The notes under the pieces were generated by a model. That model was not told where the DNA came from and did no database searches. It was given only the letters and a program-made list of their open reading frames with translations. From positions 253,111,127 to 253,175,126 of the forward strand of contig OV884056.1 of assembly GCA_930367215.1 (NCBI GenBank): a stretch of 64,000 nucleotides of DNA. Direction: 5' to 3'. This document shows positions 11,196 through 23,899 of this stretch, piece after piece. Source of the stretch: Pollenia angustigena (Eukaryota > Arthropoda > Insecta > Diptera > Polleniidae). The stretch's first letter is position 1, and each line of letters starts with the position of its first letter. Made by a program: the position numbers and the translations under genes.

Positions 11196-13904
11196 GAAAA
11201 AATGTTGTTCGCAAGTTATTGCAAAATCATGTAAAATTAACATTTAGTAACTATGAAAATCACTACCGAAAACTGGAGAATCAACCTTGTTTTCGACGAT
11301 TTAACATCGATTTTTTTCTGTGTGTAAGTACTAAAGCCGTGGACGAATGCATTTGTTTCTTTTTCATTGTTCTTCACACCAAGTTATTGTTGTGTCAAAT
11401 ACTGTGTTTCTTTTTTAATCAGTTCGAATGATACATTACGAAAAACCAAATCAATGTAAAAACAGTAGTTGGTTACATACAACTCGGTGTTAAGCAGTAG
11501 TTTGATTTAAAACAAATCAAATCAATGTATAATTTCATGTTATGTACGGTCAACTTTTCAATACACACTGTGTGATCTGCCACACATACATGCACACAAA
11601 ACACATTTTTTCTTTTCTTTCGCCTATGTAGTAGTAAGATATTGACAACGGCGAGGAATCTTACACAAACAAAATGCCTGTAGTTTTTTTATCTTGTTGT
11701 ACTGTTGTAGAAGTAAGCAGTTATCGGTGTCATTTGGTATAGTTAGTGTGATTTGTTTGTTTCGCTGTTGTGTGGAGTATATTCCGAGCTCTTTACATTT
11801 CGTATTTGGTCGTTTATAACAAACTTATTAAAATTCATTTCATGTGTTTTCATATTTGTATGTACTTTATGTGTTTTTCACAACATAGTATTTGATTCGT
11901 TAGCAAAGAGCAATCGACAATCAGCATTTAAAAAACAAACGAATGTCTTGAAACGGCATTCAAATGCATTCGTGCAGGGCTTTAGTAAGTTCACCATGTT
12001 GTTATTGATTTTTTAAAATTGTTTGCTTCTCCTGTACACTTATTAAAAGTGTTGTCATGTTATTTTGCATTTGAGGTGACGATATATACTATTCAACAAA
12101 CAACTATATATAAATAAAAAAAAATTAATTGACTAGTTTTGAAAAGGATAAGCAATAAAAGCCGTTTGGGAAATTGTGATTCATGAATACACAATAAGGG
12201 TTAAAAAATATCTTCCGAATACAAACTTTAAAAATCTGTTCTATTATCTTTGTTTCACCTTTGAATACAAATGAAATTATCTCTGTTCTATACAAAGTAA
12301 ATTGCAAAGAAATACGGAGATATAAGCCAGCTGTTTAAAGCAACAAACCACAATAAAAATACATATACATATATACATACTTATATAGAAAATAGAAATA
12401 AAGAGCGAAAGAAACAAAAAAAATAGGGTCGTTTGTAAAAGCTTTTACCGCCTTTAAAAATTAAATCAGCAAAAATAGAGGACATTTACAGCGACACAAT
12501 TTTTATACAAAGGACTTAAAAAAAAACATTAAAAAAGTAGGAAAACGATTTTTTATCGTTTTCTTTTTTGTCATATCTGCTGTTGCTTTAACGGTTTAAC
12601 TGAAACGCACAAAATTAACGTCTGTGGTGTTTTTGTTCTTTTTATTTTCTTTCTTTTTTTTTTTTTGTGTCAAAGTTAAGTGTTTGACTGCAGGGTAAAA
12701 ATATAAAGGCTGGCATAAAGGCAGTTGTCCAGCCCAACAGGCTTAAGCATTTGTAGACAATTCAAACTAAATTGGTACTTTTGTTGTACCAAAAAAAAAA
12801 GAAAAGAAAAAAACACTAACAGCGATTTTTTCATGCTGCTGTTCAAAAGGAAATTTGTTGGAAATTAAAAAGTATAAATTTGTGGTGGCAAGGAAGGCGG
12901 TTAATGTTCCAATTTTGCTTTTCATTATAAAATTGAATTAAAGCGTATTTTAAATATGCTCCACGGAGTCATTATGGCTTAAATTACAGTTGACTAATAA
13001 CTTAAACACACATACTTACATACATAGATATACAAACTCATTTTCTTTACATGCTTATACACATACATTCACAGCAGCAGAAAATCTAACTAAATGTTTA
13101 TTAACATGACTATTGCGGCAATAGCCGAGCCTGTACTTGCTCCTTGCAAACCTTATTTCTTCTTTCTTACAGAATTAAAAAGTTTTCCCTGAGGGCCTTT
13201 TAAGGCATGACTTAATTTGTATATGAATTATTTTGACAGACGTTACAAATTCACTCAGACAAGTGACCTAATTTAAATTTTTGTTCAAAATGTGTTGTTA
13301 TAGTTGGTTAATTAAACATTTTTTGATAAATTACAAAAGAGTTTTGTGAAATAAATTGTTCTTGTGTTCTTGTATAAATGAACATTTTGTCAGAATTTTA
13401 AATTAATTATAATTTTAAACATTTAGGACTTGACTTATAAATAACATTTGTATATCATTAGAATACTACTAGATAAGAAACTGACAGCTTATTTACCTTC
13501 TTTATATTTTTTCATATATATTAAGCCTCATACCTTCTCACCTATTATATAACTTGTTGGCAATACCGACGTCTAGTTTAAGATTTTCTTACATCAAGTC
13601 GACGTCTCTATCACTTCGACATTAAATTGGTATTTTCTTGGTATCCTGTGACACTATCGGCTTTTATCTTATAATTTTTTTTCTGACATTTAGTTTTTGT
13701 TTTAAATACATTTGTTTGCAGGGTTTTTAATCCTAATTTTTATCTCTAATCTGTGATACCTTTAAATTTATGTCAATGGCCTAGTCCAAAGGATATAATT
13801 GTTGAAAAACTAATGTTAAATCTCGAAAAAAGATGTGTAACGTTTACAAATTTAAACTGAATAAAGGAAATTATAAAAATATTAAAAGAAAAAAAAAAAT
13901 TACT
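11196..13904. other. AT-rich DNA, no identifiable gene
   Basis: ORFs up to 87 codons (for example 11753-12016, plus) are rich in F, L and K and show no domain. Local features are only A/T homopolymers and a short hairpin GAAAACGAT/ATCGTTTTC at about 12540-12565. Confidence 0.4.
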
Positions 13905-14252
13905 TTGATAACAAACAGGCAAGTGCACGGCTTAAAAAAACTTAAACTTGCAACATGCTTTAGCAAGTTGTTTTTGTTTTTATTTTGTTTTTTATTAACC
14001 TACTTACAACTACAATTAATGTTGGAAGAATTCCAATCAACTGTAGTGGGAAATGTAAGAAAAGATAAAGTCACTGTTTATTGTTGATCTTTTTGTTGCT
14101 TATAATTCTTATAAGTTTAACAGTTTTATTTGGTTTAATATCCAGATCGTCAGGAAATGCGCATAGAAAAACTTTATCCCATCAACAATAAATTTCAGTG
14201 TTTTTATCAAGAATACAAATTGGGAATTAAGCACGAATAACAAAATCTTTTA
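13905..14252 (+). repeat. Dispersed repeat family A, copy 1
   Basis: The segment 'aagtgcacggcttaaaaaaac' near 13920 is shared with the copy ending at 18110. The core from CAGATCGTCAGGAAATGCGC to GGGAATTAAGCACGAATAAC (14146-14250) is shared with six to seven other places in the window. This copy lacks the GGCCTAAGCAACCAG block by deletion. The family is non-coding. It is probably a non-autonomous transposon, but its class is not established. Confidence 0.65.
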
Positions 14253-15260
14253 AAAATAAAAAAATTTATTAAAAAGTGTCTTTTAGAAATCAAACCCAAA
14301 AATAAACTTCAAGTCGGCTTTAGTTATTCAAGTGTTTCTCTATTGTGGACATTTAGCTAGAGCCTAAAATGAATTTTATGCACTTAAACCGCACCGCAGT
14401 GATGATATGTTGACTCCGTTAGCAAAATCACAGAAAATACTACTCGAGTTACGTATATACTTCCACAACCACCCCTCGTAGACATAAGCTCAATAGTAGC
14501 TTAATACTTTCAGAGTGTCTTTGACACAAGTAAAAATAAAATGCTTATTTTGTTTTTTTCTTTTAAATACATTTTTTTTTTTTTAAATTTGATTCTCCCA
14601 AATTCATTCAATAATTTTTACGATTTAAGAAAGGGCATCGACAATTGAAATACAAATTATGAATCAATAAACAAAAACCAATTTGTGTTTACAATTCTCG
14701 TTGAACAGAAAAAAAATAAATGACCAAACAAAATTGACATAAAGAAATTTTACGATCAATTTTGTTTGATCAACATTTTTTTTACCATAGGAATAAGTTT
14801 TAGATTTTAAGAAAATTGTACTTAAAAATAAGATGGAATGAATAAAGTTTCGGCAGTTTAATATCAGAACTCAAAAGAGCAAGTTTATATTTTTTTCCTT
14901 TACAACGTTATTCGCGCGATACGTTCTGACAATGCGTTTACAAGATCGTCCCGCAAACAAACTGACAAAGCCGAAGACAGAGCTTTGACAATTGGAATAT
15001 GCTGATGCAGAATATACGTTTAAACTATTTTCCAGAACAAAATCTAGCAGAAGCAAGTTGTTATTTTAATTAAAAGGCAGAACCAAATTCATTAAATATA
15101 TTCCCTCAAGCGAGCTCGGAACAAAGGAACTAAAATTTTTGAGTTGTGTAACACAGCCAAATGCTGTGCTTTGAGTGGAGTCATTTACACAGGCAAAGCA
15201 TATTAAATGAAGGAGAAACCATTGTTCTAAATCTGGTTGATTTTTACAAACAATCTATAA
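14253..15260. other. No identifiable gene
   Basis: AT-rich DNA. A short block near 14730-14790 resembles 27200-27290, which suggests another old repeat without clear limits. Confidence 0.4.
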
Positions 15261-15614
15261 TTAAAGCACAGTCGCGAATAACGATTTAAGTTACAAAATA
15301 ATAATTTTTCAGGAGAACAAAAAAACGTTTTTTAACAGGCATCATTATTTGTTTTAAAAAATTTTTTTTTCTATTATTAAAAATAATGATAAAAAAAACT
15401 TTAATGCAAAAGGCTTTAAAAACATTATTCCGCAGTGCAAAACCATTTCTTCCACTGGCTGACACTTTGTATGCCATTTTGAAGGCGTTAAGGGGCATAG
15501 TTTTGGTTGATTTGATGTTAAAACTGTGTAAGAGAGTAAGGTTAACGGTTATCTGCTAAAAAACTGTATTTGCAAAATGTGGCGTTTACAACGTTATCCG
15601 CGGTTGTGCTTCAA
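15261..15614. mobile_element. MITE family C, copy 1
   Basis: The ends (plus strand TTAAAGCACAGTCGCGAATA and, inverted, TATCCGCGGTTGTGCTTCAA) are imperfect inverted repeats of about 25 bp. The whole unit aligns with 43379-43767 at roughly 90% identity. The second copy has an extra block of about 30 bp. No protein is encoded. Confidence 0.8.
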
Positions 15615-15640
15615 TTTATGAAACGACAGACACTTTTTAA

Positions 15641-16704
15641 CCCTTGTGTTTATACCCGGGTACCGTGGTACCCACCTACGTATTTAACATGAAAAAAATG
15701 TATTAACCCAGTAAAAAAAATTTGGGTTTTTTGAAGCACTACAGAGAAAAAGCGCATACTCAAGCGCTTTAATTAGAGAGCTCTTATAAAGCAGTAAATG
15801 ATAACGAATAAAACATACAAAAAAGCGGCTATTTTAGTGCTGATAACGAAGAGGGTTTTTAAGCGAAAAAAAATATATTATGGTTTACGAAAATTATTAA
15901 AAAAAGGCATTTGAACAAGTAAAAGCAAAACATTAATGAATATTAATATAGTTTGCCTTAAAAAAGCACTCTATGAGCGCTTTGTTTGCATGTCAAAAGA
16001 AGCGCTTATTGTCAGCAGAAAATAGTCCTCCAAACCGAGAACACCACATACAAAAATCAGACATCCCATCAGCAGGTTTGAAGCGATTTGAGGTATGAAT
16101 TCATACAAGAAAACCTGCTCCTTTTGGAGCACGTTTTTTACTGGGAAGCATTAAAATTTTTAAACAAGCTTTCGGATCGTCGTTATTTAACTTAAAAGAA
16201 AGCAAATTCAGATTCTAGATTTATTTTTTTGCTGCTTTAATACTCAAAAAAAATTGCTGGAACTTTAACCATCGCAATAAGCGCACCCGGGTACCCCGGT
16301 ACCCATTAAAATACAACATACTTTATGGAATAACAAAAACACGTCTGAACTGCTCAAAAAATTTAATAAGCTAAATTATGTATCATACAATTACATAAGT
16401 TTAGTTTCCAAAGCGTTAGTTTTATAATACGGGGAAGTCTCACTTACATATCATGTATGACCAAAAATGTTCAACTGTTATACTAAAAACTGCTGTCCTG
16501 TATAAAAAATTTTAAATTTTAGCCGTTATGGAAAACAAAGTAAAAACCATATTTTAACATAATTATAATTTAATACGCTTTGAAAAAGTTTAAAAATTTA
16601 ATTTGATTTCATAATATATGGATTATTAATACATTATAGTATATGGGTACCCAGGTACCCCATGTGCTAAACAATATGGATAAAGTTGGGTATTAATACA
16701 AGGG
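15641..16704. mobile_element. piggyBac-like non-autonomous element 1
   Basis: The element lies between perfect TTAA tetranucleotides at 15637-15640 and 16705-16708. Its ends begin CCCTTGTGTTTATACCC and, inverted, CCCTTGTATTAATACCC. TTAA duplication plus CCC-starting ends is the piggyBac signature. KpnI-type palindromic modules (ACCCGGGTACC... or GGTACC-rich, 16-20 bp) sit just inside the left end (15654-15673), in the interior (16285-16304) and near the right end (16645-16660). No transposase is present. A 439 bp MITE is inserted at 15707-16145. Confidence 0.75.
15707..16145. mobile_element. MITE family B, copy 1 (nested)
   Basis: The ends are CCCAGTAAAAAA and, inverted, CCCAGTAAAAAACGTGCTCC. 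The unit is about 95% identical to 30146-30586. Its interior contains several AGCGCTT-type short palindromes and no credible gene. It sits inside the piggyBac-like element, so it is the younger of the two. Confidence 0.8.
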
Positions 16705-16708
16705 TTAA

Positions 16709-17673
16709 TTGCCACCCTTTGGCTAATCGCCTTTGGCCAAAGTTAAAGAAATAAGTCTCGTCGATACACTTCAACAAAATAAAGCCCATATTCCAAAAAA
16801 GGTACGGTCAAACCTAAGGGACGTTTAAGTACAACCCGATATGGGTTCAACAACGACAGAACTCTTTTGTCTGTTTCGAACAAGAAGATGAAGAGCGTTT
16901 CCTTTCTGTTAACAATTATTCGAGGGGAGTCATCATTAATTAAAAACTGGAGAAAAAAATAACACAGATAAAGTTTTTCGTTACCAAAATAACATTTCAC
17001 ACCACGTGGTACTATGAGAAAAACTTGGATAAAGCCCTAACGTATATACAGTAAAGAGTACACCCTTTTTCGATCTCTAGACTTAAATATATGTATTTAC
17101 TAAATGAGAACAGATGCCTAAATTTAATACATTATATTATTAACAAATTTATAAAATGCAAAATCAAAAAAAGAATTAAGTTAAAGTTTCATAACATTTA
17201 ACAAATATTAAGCAGATAAAGTTCTTATTTGCTGTATCTGAAAATTTTATGGACTTTTTAATCAGAGTATAAAATGGATCAACCCCTACCCTAATTAAAA
17301 TTTTCAGGAAAATCTTGAGTGTTAAGTCTTAAATGTAACTATTTTTCTTAGTTTTGTTTTATGTTCGCAAAATGAAATAATATAGGTTGCCTATGGCCTA
17401 TAAAGCAACAAGTTCCCTGCAGCTTAAAGCGTTTCTAGTAATGTTTTGGAGCAGTTGTTAGGCATCGAAAAATGGGAAGGATGGCGAAATTTTGGCAGCG
17501 CAGGTTTATACGTGACGCCGATTTTTGTAGAAACAACAACTCTACAAAAGAAGATAAAAAGAAAATTTACTTGTCTGTTGTAGAAACGACAACAACACTA
17601 CAAGAAGAAAAACGTAAATTTTTAGTTGGTTTTAGAGTTGACAAATTTTTTTTTTTTCTTTTCTAAAATCCTT
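16709..17673. other. No identifiable gene
   Basis: AT-rich DNA. The 85-codon minus ORF at 16743-17000 and the 64-codon plus ORF at 17472-17666 show no recognisable domain and no splice context that I trust. Confidence 0.35.
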
Positions 17674-17815
17674 GGAAAAGGTTTCCTGAGAGCTGGCCTA
17701 AGCAACCAGTTAAATGCGCATAGAAGCTAGCTTTCCCTCAACAATAAATTTCAGTGTATTTATCAAATATGAAAAATTGGGAACTTAGCACGTCATACAG
17801 AAATTTATAATAAAT
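17674..17815 (+). repeat. Dispersed repeat family A, copy 2
   Basis: This copy contains TTTCCTGAGAGCTGGCCTAA, CAACCAGTTAAATGCGCATAG and the AAATTTCAGTGTATTTATCAA block. It lies directly before another copy in the same orientation. Confidence 0.7.
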
Positions 17816-17898
17816 TTTGTATTCCCAAAAATAACTTTGAAGTTATTTTTTTGATGTTTAAAAAATAATTAAAGAGATTGAAAATTCTCGTATTCTTT

Positions 17899-18110
17899 GG
17901 TTGAAGTTTCCTGAAGATATGGCCTAAGCAACCAATGAAATGCGCATAGGAATAGCTTATCTCTTCAACAATAAATTCCAGTGTTTTTATCAATAATAAA
18001 AATGGAGTATTAAGCACGACTAAAAAAATCTTGTAAATTTTGTATTCCCAAAATTTACTTTGATAATAACCTGGCAAGTGCACGGCTTAAAAAAACTAAA
18101 CTCTGGCAGC
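17899..18110 (+). repeat. Dispersed repeat family A, copy 3
   Basis: This is the longest plus-strand copy. It runs from GAAGTTTCCTGAAGATATGG through the GGCCTAAGCAACCA core and the GTATTCCCAAAATT block to AAGTGCACGGCTTAAAAAAA. It abuts the piggyBac-like element that starts at 18148. Confidence 0.7.
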
Positions 18111-18147
18111 ATGCTTTATCTTTCACTTGACAGTATTACTTGCTTAA

Positions 18148-19626
18148 CCCTTATGTGAATGGCAAGGTACCCGGGTACCTTTAGCGTTTTCAGATTATTT
18201 TTTTTATTGAAGGAGATGATCCACATAGCTGAAACTTCTTGCGAACTCCTAACTATTAATACATTTTAAATGATCATTATTTTTTAGCTAAAAAATCATA
18301 TTGGAAGGGCTTGGTGTACCAAATTTCATCTTACATCCTTAACGGTATGGCAAGGTACCCGGGTACCTTCATACATTACGTATCGAAAAACGATTATTGC
18401 AAGTAGATTTTTAGTGAACTGTTCCTAAAATAAAATTAAAGGAAGTCGTAATGAATATTTAAGAAAAACTAACATAGATAAATAAAAAATAACCAGAAAT
18501 GAACACTCAGCTATTTGTTCACGTGGGACAGTTGGTTGAATTGAATGCTCATTTCAAATTGGTTTGAAACATTTTGTGCAAGCTTTGCTTGTTTTTATGT
18601 GCTTCATACGTAGTTGCGAGCACACGTGACAATTCCCTACTACGGGAGTACGTTCGCTTTTATCATTAATTTTGCAAACCAAAAATGTTTGACGTGGATA
18701 CATGAAAATCTTTCCCCAGCAAACTCGGTATTGCAGATTTGACTGAGATAACTTTTATGGGTTTATGATGCGTTGTTGAATATATTACTAACACACTTCA
18801 AATATGATCACTCTCAAAAATTTTCTGGTTTTCCATATATATGATATAAGATGATAATGCTGCTACATCTATAGTATTATAAAATCGATTTGCTCTGCGT
18901 TTGCAGGAATATTCCTTTTATTTTGTTGTAAAATGTAAAACTTTCAGGTTTAGATTCTACATCGGGCTTTCTGGCTGGTTGTACTTTACAACTTTCCATG
19001 CAAAGGGTAAGAGTTCATCGCATCGCAAGCTAAAGACGGTTTATATCTCTGACGTAAATTCTCATTCAACATTCTCCAAATAATCTCGAAAAAATAGATT
19101 TATATGTTCTGTTCGTAATATGCGGGTTTCATCATTTTCAAAACTTTTGAACAGTAGCATCATTTCGAATCTGCAGACAACGGCAAGTGAGTAGTTTTCC
19201 ACAACTCTGTTATGAGTTCTCTATTTGTTTTGTGGACGCCAGCGTGAATAAGAATTCCAATAAAGCGTTTAATTATCCTACACAAAATTACTCAAATGTT
19301 TTTATTCCACATAAAAAGTTCAACCTGTGTATCTTTGCAATAAGCGAAATCATAATAATATTTTAATTTTTTTTGTTTCACATTTGCATAGAGAATATTA
19401 ACGCTAAATTTCAAACTTGCGTATCTTACAAGTAATACGTTGCACAACCCAGGGCGCTTACAAGATATTGAAATTTTACTGGAAATTAACTTCTATTGTA
19501 AGTCTCAGAGTTATTTTTCGTGACATATTTTCGACAAAAAATTTAAGTTTCCAATATTATTTCCATATAGGTACCCGGGTACCTTGCAATGCTGTTAAGG
19601 GTGTTTTTTTGCCATTCACGTAAGGG
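18148..19626. mobile_element. piggyBac-like non-autonomous element 2
   Basis: The left junction is TTAA (18144-18147) followed by CCCTTATGTGAATGGCA. The right end is the inverted CCCTTACGTGAATGGCA followed by CTAA (19627-19630), so one target copy has mutated. The exact 14 bp palindrome GGTACCCGGGTACC occurs three times: 18166-18179, 18354-18367 and 19570-19583. The first and last lie 20-45 bp inside each end. No transposase frame exists in the interior. It is closely related in plan, but not in terminal sequence, to the element at 15641-16704. Confidence 0.75.
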
Positions 19627-19644
19627 CTAATATATTTGGCTCTT

Positions 19645-19795
19645 CTTAAATCTTTGGATGAAGTTTCCTGACGATCTGGCCTAAGCAACCAGTGCAATGC
19701 GCATAGGAATAGCTTATCCCTTCAATAATAAATTGCAGTGTTTTTATCAATAATAAAAATTGGGAATCAAGCACGACTAAAAAAATCTTGTAAAT
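19645..19795 (+). repeat. Dispersed repeat family A, copy 4
   Basis: It carries GAAGTTTCCTGACGATCTGG, the GGCCTAAGCAACCAGTGCAA core and the AAGCACGACTAAAAAAATCT end. It follows the piggyBac-like element within 20 bp. Confidence 0.7.
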
Positions 19796-20012
19796 TCACG
19801 TATTCTTTTTGTTAATAGTTTTTAGTAAAATACATAAAATTCTTCACTGTAGTACGATGACGAAAACGATATCGGGACATTCTGCTAGTTTCTTTTAATT
19901 CTTTGAACAAAGGGGAATTCAACAAAATTGAAACATGGTGTAACAGAAAAATAATTAATACAATATTTTCTCATTTGCTCTCTGGTTCCAGGGATAAGTG
20001 CTTAGAATTATT
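19793..20012 (+). repeat. Dispersed repeat, copy 2 (paired with 9678-9895)
   Basis: It shares the block order described for 9678-9895, including CGTATTCTTTTTGTT and a final GAATTATTCTAA. The direct junction to repeat family A may mean that both are parts of one larger transposon. Confidence 0.55.
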
Positions 20013-20103
20013 CTAAGATAAATACATACACCGTAAAACATTAATTAAGTATGAAAAAATATTGAGGTGAATTGTTAAATTTACTTTTTCTTTTATTAGT
20101 CAC

Positions 20104-20745
20104 TAGCTGACCCGACAGACGTTGTCCTATCCAAATTAAGAAAAATGTTTACGTTCGATTTTTAAAATCCGTTAAAAAGATACGAACATTTAAAAGAAAA
20201 ATTAGTCAAATCGAAGGAGCCGTTTTTTGATTTTAGGTAAATCGAAAAAAGTGGGCGGGGCAAAATGTTCTTACCGTTAAAACCTAAGTTGGATCATGGC
20301 GATGATTTTAAAGAAAAAATCGGTCAAGCCGTTCTCAAGTTATGCGCTTAATAGAAAAAGTGGGCGTTAAAGTAGGCGTGGTAAATTTTTCTTTCGATGA
20401 AAACTTAAAATGGGTAAATAGGGACATTTGAAAGAAAAATTTGTCAATTCGATGGAGCCGTGTTCTGAATTTAGGTTACTCGAAAAAAGTGGGCGTAAAA
20501 GTGGGCGGAGCAAAATTTTATTTTCGTAAAAATCTAAGTTCGACCATGGCGATCATTTTAAAGAAAAAATCACCACAATTATATAGATGTCATTGGTGGT
20601 GCAATATGAAAATTGGATTTTGCCACGCCCCTCCGCCCGCAGACCGAAAATAAAAAACAGACTTCACAGTGTCACCCGCCTGAAAATTTCATCAAAATCG
20701 GCCCAGCCGTTTTGGAGTCCATACATACATCCATTGTGCATAAGT
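20104..20745 (+). repeat. Dispersed element with CTAGCTGACCCGACAGACG start and internal duplication
   Basis: The left end resembles the 'agctgacccggcagacgttgt' motif common in insect interspersed repeats. The right end carries AAATTTCATCAAAATCGGCC followed by CCGTTTTGGAGTCCATACAT, which resembles the 3' tails of several insect retroposons. Inside, a unit containing 'tcgaaaaaagtgggcg' and 'atcatggcgatgattttaaagaaaaaatc' occurs twice, about 240 bp apart. No reverse transcriptase is visible. Retroposon tail or SINE-like derivative are both possible. Confidence 0.5.
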
Positions 20746-21310
20746 ACATACACACATCCCATTTAGATATGTATGTTTGATTTACATTAAATGCACTAAA
20801 ATGAACTAGTTGGGCTGCTATGACAACTCAACGTTAAATGCGATAGTTTGATACATAAACAAAAAAATTTAAGTGCAACTAGTTTAAAGTAAATACCAAC
20901 CAGTATATTTCTAGCCAAATACAAGCTACTTACATATTTTAAAAGAACAACAAGAAGCATTTTTAGTAGTTGTTTCCTCTATTCGCTCCATCGTTATATA
21001 TTTGTTACTTTTGTGTGTTTTAAGTTTCATTGCCAATAGACATGCAGTACACGCATTGATTTTCGCTTTACTTATTTCTCTCATTTGCGCTATGTGCTGT
21101 CTTACTCTAATAATGTGAAAAGACAAGAATGTGCTCATTCTTTCTGATTGTTTTCACGAGCTGTAAAACTGTTTTCTGGCGAGTAACAGTAAAAACTATT
21201 GATCCTAGGCCCAACATTAAGTAGAATTTATTAGGAAAAAAATAATTGACTTCAAGAAATAAATAAGTAGTTATTATGGCACGAAATCGATATACATTTT
21301 TGGTATACAC
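20746..21310. other. No identifiable feature
   Basis: AT-rich DNA. Short ORFs on the minus strand (about 70 codons) show no domain. Confidence 0.35.
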
Positions 21311-23535
21311 TAGGGAGATCGATCGAATGGTATTCGACCGATTGTAACCGGTTATTTTAGTTTTGACCAAGTCGAAAAGTTTAAAATATCTATTTTTCGA
21401 ATATCGAATAAACCGGTTATTTTGGTAAAATAAACCGGTTATTTTTGTAATGTGTAATTTCTATGCATTTTCCTTACTTTTGTTATAAATTTTTCCGTAA
21501 TTTAAGTGTTTTTCTACTTGAATATTGGGCAAACTTGAAATTTTTATAAAGAATGTCAAAACAAAGTGTAACAAAAGTAAAAAAAAAAAAACATTATGAG
21601 CAATATAAATACAAATGGCTTATAAAAGCGTGTGTTCTTGTAATAAAAAACCAAAAACAATTCAAAATGCTACAAAAAAATATTCAGCTTAAAAAGTAAT
21701 TAGCAATTTGACAGTATTCTAAATACTATCTGCCTGTTTAACGATATCCATGAACAGGCTGTATGTATATTTATATTTATATTTATAAAGATATCATCTC
21801 AGTGACATATCCAAGTTATTTTAAAGACAAAGGTGGTTAAAGGCCCTCAAATGATAAGTTGCAAAGGTTCTTCAACGTCACGACTTATTAATCACCTTTA
21901 ATTATTCCACAAGCTTGACATATATAAACGCCAAGTAAAACTTAACTCTGCTCCAAGTAGTTTTTAAGAGACTGCAAAAATTACTTTACCAAAATATGCT
22001 GTCAATAAATAATGAAAAACTCTTATAGCCATACCTTAACAAGAGCGGAAAGCGTATTCTAGCTGTCAAAAATTCGCATGCCCATACAATTTGTATGAAG
22101 CATTCATAAATAGCGGGGCGTCAACGCTTTACAATGGGAAAATCCGATTTTGACAGCGCGTTTAATAGTGAAGTTGGCGCTATGTTAATAAATAATGTCA
22201 GTTTAGCTATTTTTTCGTCAATCTATCGGTTTTTTCTCTTATTTTTTTTTTTGTTCTTTTATGTATGTGGGTTTTATTAAACAAGAAAGTTAACACTAAT
22301 GTTTGGGGCGCAATGTTGATGCTCTTGTTTGGGTATGGCATATCAGCGTAAGCGGATGAAAACGTCCCACCTTCCTCTCTTGTTACGATCACAGAGCACA
22401 TAGAGGCGTCACGAGACAGAAAATATTGTGTTTTTTCTGTATTTTCCTTCGAAAGCTGCCCTTTTAACATTTTTTGTTTTGATTACGCAATTTGTGTTGA
22501 AAGTGGCGGCCTGTTTTTACACATTGCCACTTCACCACCAAAAAACTTTTTCTTTCTCTTTCTTCGAAAGCTGCCCTCGCAAATGATTTAGGCATTTTCC
22601 ATGCGTCACTTTTTTCATCTCTGTATGCTTTGTGGTACGGCTGTTAAGTAGTTCTGGCATATCTTCATGCTAAAAACTACAACATACCGGCGAAATCAAC
22701 GATGTGGAAAAATTCTTAAATTTTATTTGTTTTAAATTACCAAGAACTTAAAGCAAAATTTAAGGAATCAAACAATCTCATGGAAGGGTTTAAATTGTGA
22801 TCGAGGAATTGACAGATATTTCATACAAAAAGCATATTCATATTACTATTCGTTTTTATACTGCTGAAACTAAATAATTTACACTACAATATCCTGGATA
22901 AGAGGTTTTGTTTGCAACTTTTCAAAAATATGTTTGAAGTCTGTCTACTGATTCATATAGACATGCTTAACCACCATCAATTAAAACTCATTTAAAATAA
23001 ATCAAATAATAAATTTATTAAATTCCTATAATTTCTTAAAACCAAAGTGTTTCAAAACTTCTACAGCTATGTTCACACCTATTAAATATTTGATGTCTTA
23101 CACGTCACCACTAGTTTTTTTAAAGAATTGTTTGCTTTTGCAAAACGTTAGGCTACTGCAAACATTATTTAACAGTTTCTAAATTACATTATACAATTAT
23201 CATCTTGGGATTAAAGTTTAGTAAATAAACAGAAATTATTTAAAATAAAGCCAAACAATTTTTTGGATTTTATTGTCATATATTTGTTAGGTCTGAACAA
23301 ACCTTAAGTCATATCCATTTACTCTGTTGGTTCCTTACCTTTGCGAATTGATTTGTTTTTATTTTAATTAAGTTCTTATTACAAAATCTAATTTGATTTT
23401 TGTATTTTTATGTATTCGAATTAAAACCGGTTAACCGGTTATTTTTAAAATGCTTAACCGAAAACCGGTTTTTTTAAACTATTCGGAATATTCGAAAACC
23501 GGTTATTGAAAAAAGGCGAATAATCGATCACCTTA
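21311..23535. mobile_element. Probable hAT-like non-autonomous element rich in ACCGGTT
   Basis: The ends are TAGGGAGATCGATCGAAT at 21311 and, inverted, TAAGGTGATCGATTATTCG at 23535. The motif ACCGGTTA(T) occurs repeatedly only in the two subterminal regions (about 21345-21440 and 23425-23505), often in inverted orientation. The flanking octamers GTATACAC and GTATGGCG match at only four of eight bases, so the target duplication is not convincing. The interior holds only short ORFs, including an 87-codon one on the minus strand at 22207-22470 with no recognised domain. Confidence 0.5.
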
Positions 23536-23899
23536 GTATGGCGACATTCAGTATCATTTGGTGTTGGAAATATTTTCTCCTAAATTTATAATTTCATAAC
23601 ATTTTAATCATTACCTTGCAATTTAAAATCACTTTTCTAGTAGTTTTAAAATACAATAACACTTAACATTGTCATAATCAACAATTCGTAACTTAAATAA
23701 TACACAGAGGAAAAAAACCGGCAGGAAAAACTAAATTTCACACAATCCGTTGGCAAAAGTGAAATAAACAAATTTTTGCTTAATTCTACAACATGCGGTG
23801 CCACGTTATGATTTTGCTTACAATTACACTCGTTTCAAAAACATAGCTTAGGATGGGTTCAATGGGAAATCAACACAAGGACGGCTAACTTGGGTCCTT
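23536..23899. other. No identifiable feature
   Basis: AT-rich spacer between the ACCGGTT element and a LINE fragment. Confidence 0.35.

Noticed and set aside
22207..22470. 87-codon minus ORF that looked like a possible exon
   Set aside because: No splice sites or homology recognised, and it ends in a Lys-rich tail from poly(T). It lies inside the probable ACCGGTT hAT-like element.
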